DNA of 64,000 bases from Sphingomonas sp. CCH10-B3 (lineage in GTDB: Bacteria; Pseudomonadota; Alphaproteobacteria; Sphingomonadales; Sphingomonadaceae): assembly GCF_001556185.1 (NCBI RefSeq), contig NZ_LSIJ01000021.1:84971-148970 (forward strand), read 5' to 3'. The translations under genes were made by a program, and so were the position numbers. The notes under the pieces are model-generated. The model had not been told where the DNA came from, searched no databases, and saw only the letters and a program-made list of their open reading frames with translations. Position 1 is the stretch's first letter. Every line of letters starts with the position of its first letter. Positions 52,405-62,677 of the stretch are shown here, one piece after another.

Positions 52405-55400
52405 CTAGATAAAATCACTCGTGGCGAGCGATGCCGGCGGCGTGGTGAGCTGGATCACGTAATCACTGCCCGCCTGATAGCCGGCAACGCCATTGGCATC
52501 GACCACCAGGAACGTCAGCCCGGCCAGGTCGCCGCCATCGGCCTGGAACAACACCGCGTTGTTCGCCGCCAGCTGGCCCGCGCCGATGACAGCTGCCAAA
52601 TTGGCATCGAAGCTTGCCGTCGACAGCGCGCCGGTGCTCACCGTGGCGCCGACGCCCGTCACCGTGAAGTTGAAGTCGATGCGATCCGTGCCCGAGACAA
52701 ACCCGACGATGGTGTCAAAATTGGCCCCCGTCGACTGGCTGACCGCATCATAGGCCAAGGTGTCGGCACCGGCACCGCCGTTGAGGACATCAGCACCGCC
52801 GCCACCGAAGATGCGGTCATTGCCGGCGCCAGTGGTAATCGTGTCGTTGCCGCTGCCGCCGGTGACATTGACGTTGCCGTTGGTCTCGCCCGCTGCGTTG
52901 AGCGTGAAGCCCGTTTCGACCGCGAGCCCGAACACCGTGAACGTCTGACCCGCACCGATCAGGTCATCCGCCAGCGTGATGCTATAGGTGGCAAGGTCTC
53001 CAACCACACCCCGGAGCAGCGCCAGCACCTCGACATTCTGAAGCTGCGTGGCGCTGATCGTTGCGGTGTAATTGCCGTCGAGCGCGACCTGATCGTTGGT
53101 GCCTGCACCACCGTTCACGACATCGCCCGCGCTGAACCGATCGGGACCGAAATAGAAGCCATCATTGCCGGCGCCGCCCGTGAAATTATCGGTGCCAAGC
53201 CCGCCATAGACGCGGAAGGTGCCGTTGGTTTCGGCCGAGCCGTTGAAGGTAAAGTTGTTGCCCGCCGCGAGATTGGTGCCGAACACCACCAGTTCCTGCC
53301 CCGCCGCGACATTGGCGTCGATCGTGGTGATGTTGTAGCTGAACCCGGCGCCCGGCAATACCGCCAGCACTTCGACATTCCTCGTCGAATTGGTGCCCAG
53401 TGTCAGCGCGCCGTAATTGCCCTGCAGACCGATCTGGTCGTTGGTCCCGGTGCCGCCGTCGACATTGTCGTTGGCATCAAAGGTTGCGCCGAAGAAGAAG
53501 GAGTCGTTGCCGTCGCCGCCATTGACGGTGTCATTGCCGCCCTGGCTCAGGTCGAACGTGTCGACGCCCGACCCGCCGGTGATGTCGTTGTTGCCGTTGT
53601 TGCCCGACTGGGTCTGGTTCGCCGTGCCAGTATAGACCAGCCGCTCGACATTGGTCGGCAGCACGTAATTGGCGATCGACGTCCGCACTTCGTCAGTACC
53701 TTCGCCGGCATTTTCGGTGACGATGTCATCCAGGCTGTCGACGATGAAGATGTCATCGCCCAATCCGCCGATCAGCGTGTCGGTGCCGCCATTGCCATCG
53801 ATCGTGTCATTGCCGCCAAAGCCGTTGATCGTCTCACCGGCTGCCGTGCCGGTCAGCGTCTCGGCGCGCTGGCGGAAATCGAGCTGGACCACCGCCGGAT
53901 CGTGATCCGAAAGCGCCGGGCTGGCGTTGGCGCCGGTCCCGCTCGCGTTATAGCCGGTGTTGATGTGGACGACGTCATAAGTCGCGATATCGGCAAGCTG
54001 CTGATTGACGAGGATATGGTCGATCGCCTGGCTGCGCCCGTCGAAGGTATAGGTGTAGCGCTCGGCTTCCGGCAGCGTCAGCGTCAGGTTGGTCAGCCGC
54101 GCGCCATCGTTGCGGGCAGTGCCATCGGCAAAGACATAGCCGGTTGCGGCCTCAAGCGGGCGATAGAAATAGAAATCGTTATAGTCACCGCCGGCAAGGA
54201 TGCCGACGTTCGGTGACAGCGTCTGGATGCGGTTGAGAACCGTGTAGAGGTCTTCCGAAACCGCATTGCGCTGCGCCACGTCCGCATTGGCAGGATTGCC
54301 CGTTTCGAGATTCTGGTTGAACTGCCAGAAATTGCCCGACCCGCCCTTCGACGGGAAGTGGCTGCTCGCAACGAAGATCGTTTCGCCCCGGAACGTGAAC
54401 TGGCCGAGCAGTGAACGCCGCGTGCCTGCCCAGTCGGCCGGATTGATGCCAGAGACCTGATTGTCCGAATAGGTGATCAGATCGCCCGCATCGCGCACAT
54501 TGTCGCCGATGCGATCGGTGTACTGGCGGCGTTCGGCGATGGTCGCATTGGCGGCGAGATTGCCGAGCTGGACGCGTCCGGTATTGTAGAGGAAGCCAAC
54601 GCGGATGTTGCCGCTCTGCTGGCCGCCTTCGGCATTGTAGATCGGCAGCTCGTCGACCCACTGGTATGTCTGCCCGGTGGCGAGGTTGAGCGCGTTGACG
54701 AGCATCGTCCAGGTCATCGACGCGTCGGTGCCTGTCGCATTGGTCCCGTCCCCTGCGGCAGCGCCGTTATTGTCCTGAATCTCCTCGATCGAAATGATGT
54801 CGGGCGCCTTCAGGTTGGTCGCAATCGCATTGGCAATCGCCGTGAAACGCGCCGCGCCATCGGTCGGGTCGAGGTTTTCGACGTTGAAATTCGCAAAGGT
54901 CAGCTGGCGGCTGTCGGGCGTATAGGTCGCAACTTCGGGCGTGGGCTGGCCCGCCGTCTGGATGCTGCCAGCGTCAAAGTTGGTGACGAACAGCTTCAGT
55001 TCCTGGAAGTCGAAATCGATGATGCCGCCAAGCGTGCCGAGCCGGTCGCCGATCGTCGCGCTGGTCGACAGGCCCGCCGGGGCCGGCGTTGCAAAGCCGG
55101 TGAAGTCGACTTCGAAGATGTCGGGATTGGTGTCGCCTTCGTGCAGCACGCGACCGCCGGTCTGGACATCGTCGTTGACGCCTGCTGTATCGGGCGGCGA
55201 CAGCGCAGGATCGCCGCTGATCGTATAGCCGCCGCGGCTGTTGATCTGCGTGGGGTTGGCGAAATCTTCCGAATAGGCCTTGAAGAACGGCTGCCCGCCC
55301 GAAGTCGATACGAACCCGTCGGCCACGCGGACATTGGGGATCGAGACCAGCATCCCCTCGACCGTTTCCCAGAAGGAAATGCCGTAATTGGCGGCGTCGA

Positions 55401-57441
55401 AGCTGTCGCCCGCATCGTCGACAGCATCCGTAAAGTCGGGCGTCACCCGCGTGAACGCCTGGTTCGGCACATTCGCCGTCGCGTCGAGCAGCCGCGTCGG
55501 CAGTGTGTTGCCCGACGAATTGATCGTGATGCCGGTCGGGTTGACCAATGCCGTGATCGGCAAATTGGTGTTGAAGCCCTGATATTCCATGATGTTGGCG
55601 GTCAGCGTCACGCGGTCGCCGACTGCCAGCCCCGGCGCCGCCGCGGTCAGCAAACTGCCGACCCCGGCATCATTGCGGGTGAGGACGAAAATGCCCTCCG
55701 ACGTGAACGGATTGCCGTCCTGATCGGCGAGTTCTTCCTGAATGTAGAAGCCCTGGCGATTGCCCGCACCGTCGAGCGCGGTGACGATCGCCTGCACCGT
55801 CACGGTGAAGCTCGACGCGACGTTGAAGCCGTTGACGCCCGACGCGCGCAGCAGCGGGCTGTAATAGCTGTCGCCCTGAATCTGGCTGATCAGCGTATTG
55901 TCGTCATTGGTGATCGTCCCCTGCCCCTGCGCATCGGCAATGATCGTGGCATTGGTGGCGTTGGTCAGGTTGACGAAGAAGGTCTCGGCCGCTTCCGATG
56001 CCGTATCGCCGTTGATCGTGACGCTGACGGTCTGGGTGTTCACGCCCACGCCGAAATTGAGCGTGCCATTGGCCGCGACATAATCGCTGCCCGCCGTGGC
56101 GGTGCCGTTGGCGGTCGCAAAATCGACCGAAAAGGCATCGGTGCCGCCGGTGCGTGTGACCGTGAAGGTCGCGATCGAAGTGCCCGCATTACCTTCAACA
56201 ATCGACACATCGTTGATCGTGATGCTCGGCGGTGTCGCGTCGTCGTTATTGATCGTGCCGATGCCCTGCGCGTCGGTGATCGATGCCGTACCGACCGTGC
56301 TGGCGAGGTTGGTGAGGTTGATCTGTAAGGTCTCATTGCCCTCGGGCGCGGTGTCGCCGTTGATCGTGACGCTGACCGTCTGGGTCAGCGCGCCGCCCGC
56401 CGTGAAAGTCGCGGTGCCATTGGCGGCAACATAATCGCTGCCCGCCGTCGCGGTTGCATCGGCTGTCGCATAGTCGAGCGTGAACGCACCGGCATTGTCC
56501 GACCGGGTGATCGTGAAGGTCAGCAGGCTGGTGCCGCTATTGCCTTCGGTGATCGACACGTCGTTGACGGTGACTGACGTCGCCGGGGCAACACCCTGTG
56601 GCGTAATCGAGAAATCATCGACGCCAAGCCCATCGTCAGCACCCGATGCGTTAAAGTCCACCCAGCGAAACCACACCGTCGCACCATTGGCGATGCTCAG
56701 GCCCGTGATCGTGCTGGTAATCGCGGTCCGATTGGCGGCGGCGTTGCCGTCAAGCGCGCCCACCGCTGCGGTTATGTTGGGCGAGCTAAAATCGAGCGCG
56801 TTAACGTCGGTCCAGGTACCTGCCGAAAGGTTGGTTGCGCCGACCTGATATTGGAAATCGAGGCGATCGGCTCTGCCCGTGGCGCCGAACCGCCATTGCT
56901 CGCCCGTGTAGGCGACTTGCAGCGAGGTGATCGTCGACCCAGTATTGTTGGTGAACGATACGCCGATGGTCGACACCAGGTTACCGGACTGCATCATCCC
57001 GAAGGCGCGCTCGTTCGAAGCGGTTGCACCGTAGCTATAGGTGTCACCCGCATTGCTGCCGCCGTTATTAGCCGTGTAGAGCGTATTGGCGTTCGCTGCG
57101 GATTCTAGGAAATCCCAGCCGGTCGGCACGGTGCTGCTGGTGCCGGTGAGGGCAAGCGAATTGAAATCCTGCGTATAGGCCGCACCCAGCGTCGTCAGCG
57201 AGATTGTTCCCGCCTGCGGCGTCGGCCCGACATTGATGATGTCGCTGACAATTGCGCCGCCCGTCTGATTTTCGGGGCTCGGCACGCCGACGAGGCTCGC
57301 GGTGTCCGAGACCGGCGGCGTCAGCCCCGCTTCGAGCGCGCTGAAATAGGCTGCATCGAGGACGATGTTGGCCCGATTATCGGCCAGTGCCACCCCGAAA
57401 TCGCTGGTGGCAAGCTTGCCGGTGCGTCCGAAAAAATTCAT
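52405..57441 (-). CDS. Giant RTX/Calx-beta protein with ExeM-like extracellular nuclease domain, 1678 aa
   Basis: A paralogue of the 1724-aa protein with the same N-terminal module (GRTGKLATSD...DIINVGPTPQ). Order: beta-rich segment; two Calx-beta domains (about 245-450); an OB-fold-like region (about 460-700, LISQIQGDSYYSPLLRASGV); an endonuclease/exonuclease/phosphatase domain (about 860-1210) with NFNVENLD, ISIEEIQD, SSHFPSKGG, GGDYNDF and SDHDPAVVQLDF, the catalytic Asn/Glu/His/Asp set; then RTX repeats and a C-terminal secretion region. ATG 57441 matches the paralogue's spacing to GGGGA; ATG 57447 is an in-frame alternative. Probably an extracellular DNase. Confidence 0.9.
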   Translation of the reverse strand: MNFFGRTGKLATSDFGVALADNRANIVLDAAYFSALEAGLTPPVSDTASLVGVPSPENQTGGAIVSDIINVGPTPQAGTISLTTLGAAYTQDFNSLALTGTSSTVPTGWDFLESAANANTLYTANNGGSNAGDTYSYGATASNERAFGMMQSGNLVSTIGVSFTNNTGSTITSLQVAYTGEQWRFGATGRADRLDFQYQVGATNLSAGTWTDVNALDFSSPNITAAVGALDGNAAANRTAITSTITGLSIANGATVWFRWVDFNASGADDGLGVDDFSITPQGVAPATSVTVNDVSITEGNSGTSLLTFTITRSDNAGAFTLDYATADATATAGSDYVAANGTATFTAGGALTQTVSVTINGDTAPEGNETLQINLTNLASTVGTASITDAQGIGTINNDDATPPSITINDVSIVEGNAGTSIATFTVTRTGGTDAFSVDFATANGTATAGSDYVAANGTLNFGVGVNTQTVSVTINGDTASEAAETFFVNLTNATNATIIADAQGQGTITNDDNTLISQIQGDSYYSPLLRASGVNGFNVASSFTVTVQAIVTALDGAGNRQGFYIQEELADQDGNPFTSEGIFVLTRNDAGVGSLLTAAAPGLAVGDRVTLTANIMEYQGFNTNLPITALVNPTGITINSSGNTLPTRLLDATANVPNQAFTRVTPDFTDAVDDAGDSFDAANYGISFWETVEGMLVSIPNVRVADGFVSTSGGQPFFKAYSEDFANPTQINSRGGYTISGDPALSPPDTAGVNDDVQTGGRVLHEGDTNPDIFEVDFTGFATPAPAGLSTSATIGDRLGTLGGIIDFDFQELKLFVTNFDAGSIQTAGQPTPEVATYTPDSRQLTFANFNVENLDPTDGAARFTAIANAIATNLKAPDIISIEEIQDNNGAAAGDGTNATGTDASMTWTMLVNALNLATGQTYQWVDELPIYNAEGGQQSGNIRVGFLYNTGRVQLGNLAANATIAERRQYTDRIGDNVRDAGDLITYSDNQVSGINPADWAGTRRSLLGQFTFRGETIFVASSHFPSKGGSGNFWQFNQNLETGNPANADVAQRNAVSEDLYTVLNRIQTLSPNVGILAGGDYNDFYFYRPLEAATGYVFADGTARNDGARLTNLTLTLPEAERYTYTFDGRSQAIDHILVNQQLADIATYDVVHINTGYNASGTGANASPALSDHDPAVVQLDFRQRAETLTGTAAGETINGFGGNDTIDGNGGTDTLIGGLGDDIFIVDSLDDIVTENAGEGTDEVRTSIANYVLPTNVERLVYTGTANQTQSGNNGNNDITGGSGVDTFDLSQGGNDTVNGGDGNDSFFFGATFDANDNVDGGTGTNDQIGLQGNYGALTLGTNSTRNVEVLAVLPGAGFSYNITTIDANVAAGQELVVFGTNLAAGNNFTFNGSAETNGTFRVYGGLGTDNFTGGAGNDGFYFGPDRFSAGDVVNGGAGTNDQVALDGNYTATISATQLQNVEVLALLRGVVGDLATYSITLADDLIGAGQTFTVFGLAVETGFTLNAAGETNGNVNVTGGSGNDTITTGAGNDRIFGGGGADVLNGGAGADTLAYDAVSQSTGANFDTIVGFVSGTDRIDFNFTVTGVGATVSTGALSTASFDANLAAVIGAGQLAANNAVLFQADGGDLAGLTFLVVDANGVAGYQAGSDYVIQLTTPPASLATSDFI

Positions 57442-57444
57442 GGC

Positions 57445-57486
57445 CATGTCCCCGATTGTCCGCCGCGGCGGCTCGCGCGAATCCTT
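57445..57486 (-). promoter_or_regulatory. Conserved 42-nt leader element, copy 2
   Basis: The second copy of the 42-nt element, with palindrome CCGCCGCGGCGG (57460-57471). The three differences from copy 1 lie at the two positions flanking the palindrome and at one position outside it. Further upstream both genes also share TTTGTAA(C/T) followed by TTGT.CAT, possibly part of matching promoters. Confidence 0.5.
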
Positions 57487-57644
57487 AATTTTCAGTTGAT
57501 CGCGCTAGAGAGAGCACATGACAATTGGATTACAAAACGCACATTTATTGGCGTTTGCGCGACGCTGCGCACGCTGGCGCAGCGCGCGATCGGATCATCC
57601 GGACCTAGGGCCACGCGGAGCATAACAATAGCAAAACGGGGAAA

Positions 57645-57721
57645 TGGCGCACCCGGAACGATTCGAACGTCCGACCCTCAGATTCGTAGTCTGATGCTCT
57701 ATCCAGCTGAGCTACGGGTGC
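57645..57721 (-). tRNA. tRNA-Arg (anticodon ACG)
   Basis: A 77-nt cloverleaf on the minus strand. Acceptor stem GCACCCG/CGGGTGC, discriminator G and encoded CCA (TGG at 57645-57647 on the plus strand). The anticodon arm TCAGA-CTACGAA-TCTGA gives anticodon ACG, which after A34-to-I editing decodes CGU, CGC and CGA, the common Arg codons here. Confidence 0.97.
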
Positions 57722-57803
57722 GTGGAGCGACGCCCCTTAGAGGCCTTGCGCCGATTGCGCAAGCCCGTTGCGCACTGCCCGTCACCCGCATAGAGCGGCG
57801 GCG

Positions 57804-58292
57804 ATGAAGCGCGCCCTTATCCCGTTGCTGCTGCTGGCCGGCTGCGCCCAGCCTTCGGGGCGGTTCCCCTCGCTGCTGCCGCGCGCCATCGAAACGCGCG
57901 ACGATTCCGAACCGATGCCGGCCAACCCCGCCATCGCCGTCGATCCCGCGCTCGACGCCAAGCTCGGCACCGCGCTGGCCGCGCTCGACAAGACGCGCAG
58001 CGAATTCGAAGCGCAGGCGACGCGCGCCGAAACACTGGTCAAGGCAGCGCAAGGCAAGCCCGCCGGCAGCGAGCCCTGGCTCGATGCGCAAGTCGCGCTC
58101 GCCGATCTGGACGTGCTCCGCGTGCAGTCGTCGTCGACGCTGTCCGATCTCGAAACCGACGCGATCGACCGGGCGGCGGCTGGCCAGCCCCCCTATCCCG
58201 CGTTGGAGGATGCCCGCGCACGCGCAATGACGCAGCACGAGGACGAGGGCACGATTATCCGCACGCTCGAAGCGCAGCTGCCGCCGGGCTGA
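57804..58292 (+). CDS. Small lipoprotein with helical core
   Basis: A 162-residue protein beginning with a lipoprotein signal (MKRALIPLLLLAGC; Cys14 predicted to be lipidated). Residues 50-120 are rich in Ala, Leu, Asp and Lys with heptad-like spacing (LDAKLGTALAALDKTRSEFEAQATRAETLVKAA), suggesting a periplasmic helical hairpin. I do not recognise a family. It starts 82 bp past tRNA-Arg(ACG) and is convergent with the MFS-spermidine-synthase gene. A role as an envelope-anchored accessory protein is only a guess. Confidence 0.7.
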   Translation: MKRALIPLLLLAGCAQPSGRFPSLLPRAIETRDDSEPMPANPAIAVDPALDAKLGTALAALDKTRSEFEAQATRAETLVKAAQGKPAGSEPWLDAQVALADLDVLRVQSSSTLSDLETDAIDRAAAGQPPYPALEDARARAMTQHEDEGTIIRTLEAQLPPG

Positions 58293-58307
58293 GCGATTAT
58301 GCCCGCG

Positions 58308-60521
58308 CTATTTGAGCAGCGGCAGGATGCTCGAATGGTCGTCGGTCCACGGCACGAAACCACGCCGCGCGCGCAGCGGCTGCCAGTCGGGATTGCCCTG
58401 CGTGAGCGTGGCCAGCGCCGCTTGATCACGGCTCAGCGCGATCCACTGTGACACCGTCTCGCCCTCGCGCGGCTTATCGCCGGGGCGATAGACAAGCGAC
58501 GCCGCGTGCCAGCCATCGGCAGCCGCATTGGCCGCCACCACAGGCTCCAGATCGAGGAAACGGTTCGAAATGTGCACCAGCAGCAGTCCGTTCGGCGCCA
58601 GCGTGTGCGCATAACGCGCAAAGGCTTCGCGCGTCATCAGGTGCATCGGCACGGCGTCCGACGAAAAGGCATCGAGCGCGAGCAGGTCGAAACTCGCCTT
58701 GGGCTGCGCCGCCAGCGCCAGCCGCGCATCGCCGACCACGATATCCGCGCCCGGCAGGCAGCGGCGCAGGAAGCCGAAGCGCGCACGCGCGATCCGCACG
58801 ATCGCGGGGTCGATTTCGAAGATCCGCCAGCTTTGCCCCGGCTGGGCGTAGCAGGCGAGCGTCCCCGCCCCCAGCCCGACCACGCCGATCCGCGCCTTCG
58901 GCCCGAACAAGGTCGGCGCGGCGCGCATTGCCTGGCCGATGCCCGATCCGGGCACATAATAGGTCGTCGGCGTAACTTCGCGCCGCACCGAGCCGATCAG
59001 TTCGGTCCCGTGCACGGTCGTGCCGTGCGCCAGCTGGCGCTGCACGCGGTTCTCACGAACTGTATAGACGCCGAAATAGCTGCGCGTGCGAGCATCGCCA
59101 TGGAGCGACAGCATCAGCGAGCTGAACCCTCCGAAAATCACCAGCGCTCCCGACAGCACGACGATAAACGCCGTGCGGTGGCCAAGCGCGACCAGACCCA
59201 GCCCGGCGATCGCCGCGAAAACCACGGCGCGGCTCGCGCCTTCGCCCAGCCCGCCCCAGCCGCCGATCGCAACAACGACCAGCAGCAACGTCGCCAGCGC
59301 CACGCCTAGCGTCATGATGCGAACGCGCTGGGCACCGCCCTGCCACGGCCGCGCGATCGGTCCGATCACCATTTCCTGCGGCACCAGCACCCCGGCGAGC
59401 AGCACCAGCAGCGGATATTCCCAAGTCCAGTCGAATACCAGCGGCGCGATCAACCCCGAAAACACACCGCCAAGCGCGCCGCCGAACGACATTGCAAGGT
59501 AAAAGCCGGTAAGCCGGTCGGGCTCGGGCCGCGCGCGGAACAGGCTGGTGTGGAGCGCGACCGACACCACGAACAGCAGCACCAGCGCGAGGATCGCATT
59601 GAGATAGGCGCGCGATTCAAAGCCGCTTACCATGATACCGCCGAACAGCAGCACGACCAGCGGGGCAATCCGGGTGATGATCTCCGCAGGCGCGCGATTG
59701 CCGGCGAAGGCGATCGAGAAGCTGAGCAGGTAAAGCCCGAGCGGGATGACCCAAAGCAGCGGCATCGCGACGATATCGGTGGTGATGTAGGTTGTCGCCG
59801 CGAGCATCAGCCCCGACGGCACGAACGCGAGCAGTACCCAGCGCACAACGGTGGCCGGTGTCGGCGCAGTGCTGGTCGGCGCGGTTGCGGCGCGTTCCCC
59901 GGCTTTGGGCAGTCGCAGCGCGCAGGCGGCAACCAGCAGGATGACCAGGCCATAGCCCGCGCTCCACAGCCAGCGCTGCGCCTGCACCGCGAGCAGCGGT
60001 TCGACCAGCAGCGGATAGGCAAGCAACCCGCCGAAACTGCCGAGATTGGACGCGGCATAAAGCGCATAGGGATCGCGCCCGCCGCTCGCGCTCGAATACC
60101 AGCGCTGGAGCAGCGGGGCCTGCGCGGAGACAGCGAAGAACAGCGGCCCGATCGACAGGCCGAGCAGCCACGGCACCCAGATCGCCGGTTGCGCATCGGG
60201 CGGCAGATCGACCGCGATCAGCCCGATCGGCAGCCACAGTGCCGCGATCAGCAGCAGCGCCAGATGCACTGCACCCTGAACGCGCGGGCTCACCCGTCCG
60301 AGCATATGGGCATAGCCATAGCCGCCGAGCAGTAGCGCCTGATAGACAAGCATCGCCGAATTCCACACGCTCGGCGCCCCGCCCAGCTTGGGCAGCGCCA
60401 TCCGTGCGACCATCGGCTGGACCAGGAACAGCAGGAAGGAACCGGCAAAGATCGCCGCGACGAACGCGATCGCCGTCGCCTGGCGCGGGCGTTCTGCGGT
60501 TATCGTCCCCGACATGTCCAT
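58308..60521 (-). CDS. Fused MFS-like transporter / spermidine-synthase domain protein
   Basis: A 737-residue protein. Residues about 15-480 contain at least 11 hydrophobic segments of an MFS-like membrane domain (FVAAIFAGSFLLFLVQPMVARMALPKLGG at the start). The soluble C-terminus is a spermidine-synthase-type Rossmann domain, with GVVGLGAGTLACYA, IFEIDPAIVRIA, DIVVGDARLAL and DLLALDAFSSDAVP. The family is annotated as fused MFS/spermidine synthase; substrate and whether it makes polyamines are unproven. ATG 60521 follows GGGGGCGAAG; an ATG at 60515 is possible. Confidence 0.87.
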   Translation of the reverse strand: MDMSGTITAERPRQATAIAFVAAIFAGSFLLFLVQPMVARMALPKLGGAPSVWNSAMLVYQALLLGGYGYAHMLGRVSPRVQGAVHLALLLIAALWLPIGLIAVDLPPDAQPAIWVPWLLGLSIGPLFFAVSAQAPLLQRWYSSASGGRDPYALYAASNLGSFGGLLAYPLLVEPLLAVQAQRWLWSAGYGLVILLVAACALRLPKAGERAATAPTSTAPTPATVVRWVLLAFVPSGLMLAATTYITTDIVAMPLLWVIPLGLYLLSFSIAFAGNRAPAEIITRIAPLVVLLFGGIMVSGFESRAYLNAILALVLLFVVSVALHTSLFRARPEPDRLTGFYLAMSFGGALGGVFSGLIAPLVFDWTWEYPLLVLLAGVLVPQEMVIGPIARPWQGGAQRVRIMTLGVALATLLLVVVAIGGWGGLGEGASRAVVFAAIAGLGLVALGHRTAFIVVLSGALVIFGGFSSLMLSLHGDARTRSYFGVYTVRENRVQRQLAHGTTVHGTELIGSVRREVTPTTYYVPGSGIGQAMRAAPTLFGPKARIGVVGLGAGTLACYAQPGQSWRIFEIDPAIVRIARARFGFLRRCLPGADIVVGDARLALAAQPKASFDLLALDAFSSDAVPMHLMTREAFARYAHTLAPNGLLLVHISNRFLDLEPVVAANAAADGWHAASLVYRPGDKPREGETVSQWIALSRDQAALATLTQGNPDWQPLRARRGFVPWTDDHSSILPLLK

Positions 60522-60565
60522 CTTCGCCCCCAAGATCGCGGCGCCAAAAAGGCGCGCGACCCTCT

Positions 60566-61114
60566 TCAGCGAAGATGGTTAATAAAGGGTCGATCGATGC
60601 GATAGACAATGTGGCGCTTGAGCGGGCTGCCATCGGGTACGGCCGGATGATCGAAGTCCCGATCGGCCAGCCGGGACATGCCCAGCCGCTCCATGAGCCC
60701 CCAGCTGGCGGTGTTGGCGGGAACAGTCATCGACCAGACCGAGTTAATGGTCAGATTGGCCCAGGCCCAGTCAAGCGACGCCTGCGCGGCTTCCCGCGCG
60801 AATCCCTGCCCCCAATGGGCATGTGCCAGCCGCCAGCCGATTTCGACTTCGCCCTCCAGCGGTGTGCCGACAGGGCCGGGCTTCAGGCCGCAAAAGCCCA
60901 GAAAAGCAGTGTCGGCGCGGCGTTCAAGCGCCCAGAAGCAATAGCCGAGCGCGGCTTGCATGGCGATCATCCGGTCGATGACGGCATCGCTTTCCACACG
61001 GGACTGCGGCGGCCCCAGAAACCGCCGCACCTCCGGGTCCTGCCCCATCGCGGCGAACGGCGCGCGGTCGCTGTCACGCCAGGGGCGGATGATGAGCCGT
61101 TCGGTTTCGATCAT
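60566..61114 (-). CDS. GNAT-family N-acetyltransferase (RimJ/RimL-like), paralogue 1
   Basis: A 182-residue acetyltransferase of the RimJ/RimL type. The beginning TERLIIRPWRDSDRAPFAAMG, the EIGWRLAHAHWGQGFAREAAQASLDWAW acetyl-CoA loop and NTASWGLMERLGM are diagnostic. These enzymes acetylate protein N-termini or small amines; the substrate is unknown. Its ATG overlaps the stop of the upstream GNAT gene as ATGA, so both are made from one message and probably arose by duplication. Confidence 0.87.
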   Translation of the reverse strand: MIETERLIIRPWRDSDRAPFAAMGQDPEVRRFLGPPQSRVESDAVIDRMIAMQAALGYCFWALERRADTAFLGFCGLKPGPVGTPLEGEVEIGWRLAHAHWGQGFAREAAQASLDWAWANLTINSVWSMTVPANTASWGLMERLGMSRLADRDFDHPAVPDGSPLKRHIVYRIDRPFINHLR

Positions 61115-61638
61115 GGCCGGTCAATCGCATAAGTGACCATGGCGCGCAGCGGATCACCCGCCGCAATCAGGGCATGGTCGAAATCGCCGTCTACCAGACG
61201 CTGCATCCCCAGCCGCTCCATCAGCGCCTGACTCTTGCGGTTTACTGCCGAGGTGATCGCAACGATGCGGGGCGTGTCGAAATGCGCCCAGCCCCAATCG
61301 AGCGACGCCATCATTGCCTCCAGCGCATAGCCTTGCCGCCAATAGGGCCGATCGATGATCCACCCCGCTTCGATCTCGCCAGCGATCGGATTGTGCGCGT
61401 CGCCGCGCTTGAGCCCGCAGAAGCCGACGACCACCCCATCGGCGCGGCGTTCAACCGTCCAAAAGCCCAGTCCTTCGTGACGATAGCCATCGTGCTTGGC
61501 GAGCACCGCGTCGCTCGCAGCGGCGTCCTTCACTGGCCCGAGCTCCGCCATCACCTCCGGGTCGGCCCACATCGCGTGCAGGGCCGCCCGGTCGCGCGGT
61601 TCGGGCAGCCGCAGGATCAGCCGTGCGGTCTCGATCAT
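61111..61638 (-). CDS. GNAT-family N-acetyltransferase (RimJ/RimL-like), paralogue 2
   Basis: A 175-residue acetyltransferase with the same layout as its downstream partner (TARLILRLPEPRDRAALHAMW, EAGWIIDRPYWRQGYALEAMMASLDWGW, NRKSQALMERLGM). It lies 10 bp downstream of hemB on the same strand, so hemB and the two GNAT genes can form one transcript. The substrate is unknown. Confidence 0.87.
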   Translation of the reverse strand: MIETARLILRLPEPRDRAALHAMWADPEVMAELGPVKDAAASDAVLAKHDGYRHEGLGFWTVERRADGVVVGFCGLKRGDAHNPIAGEIEAGWIIDRPYWRQGYALEAMMASLDWGWAHFDTPRIVAITSAVNRKSQALMERLGMQRLVDGDFDHALIAAGDPLRAMVTYAIDRP

Positions 61639-61648
61639 CGCTTCGTGT

Positions 61649-62677
<1,029 letters not shown>

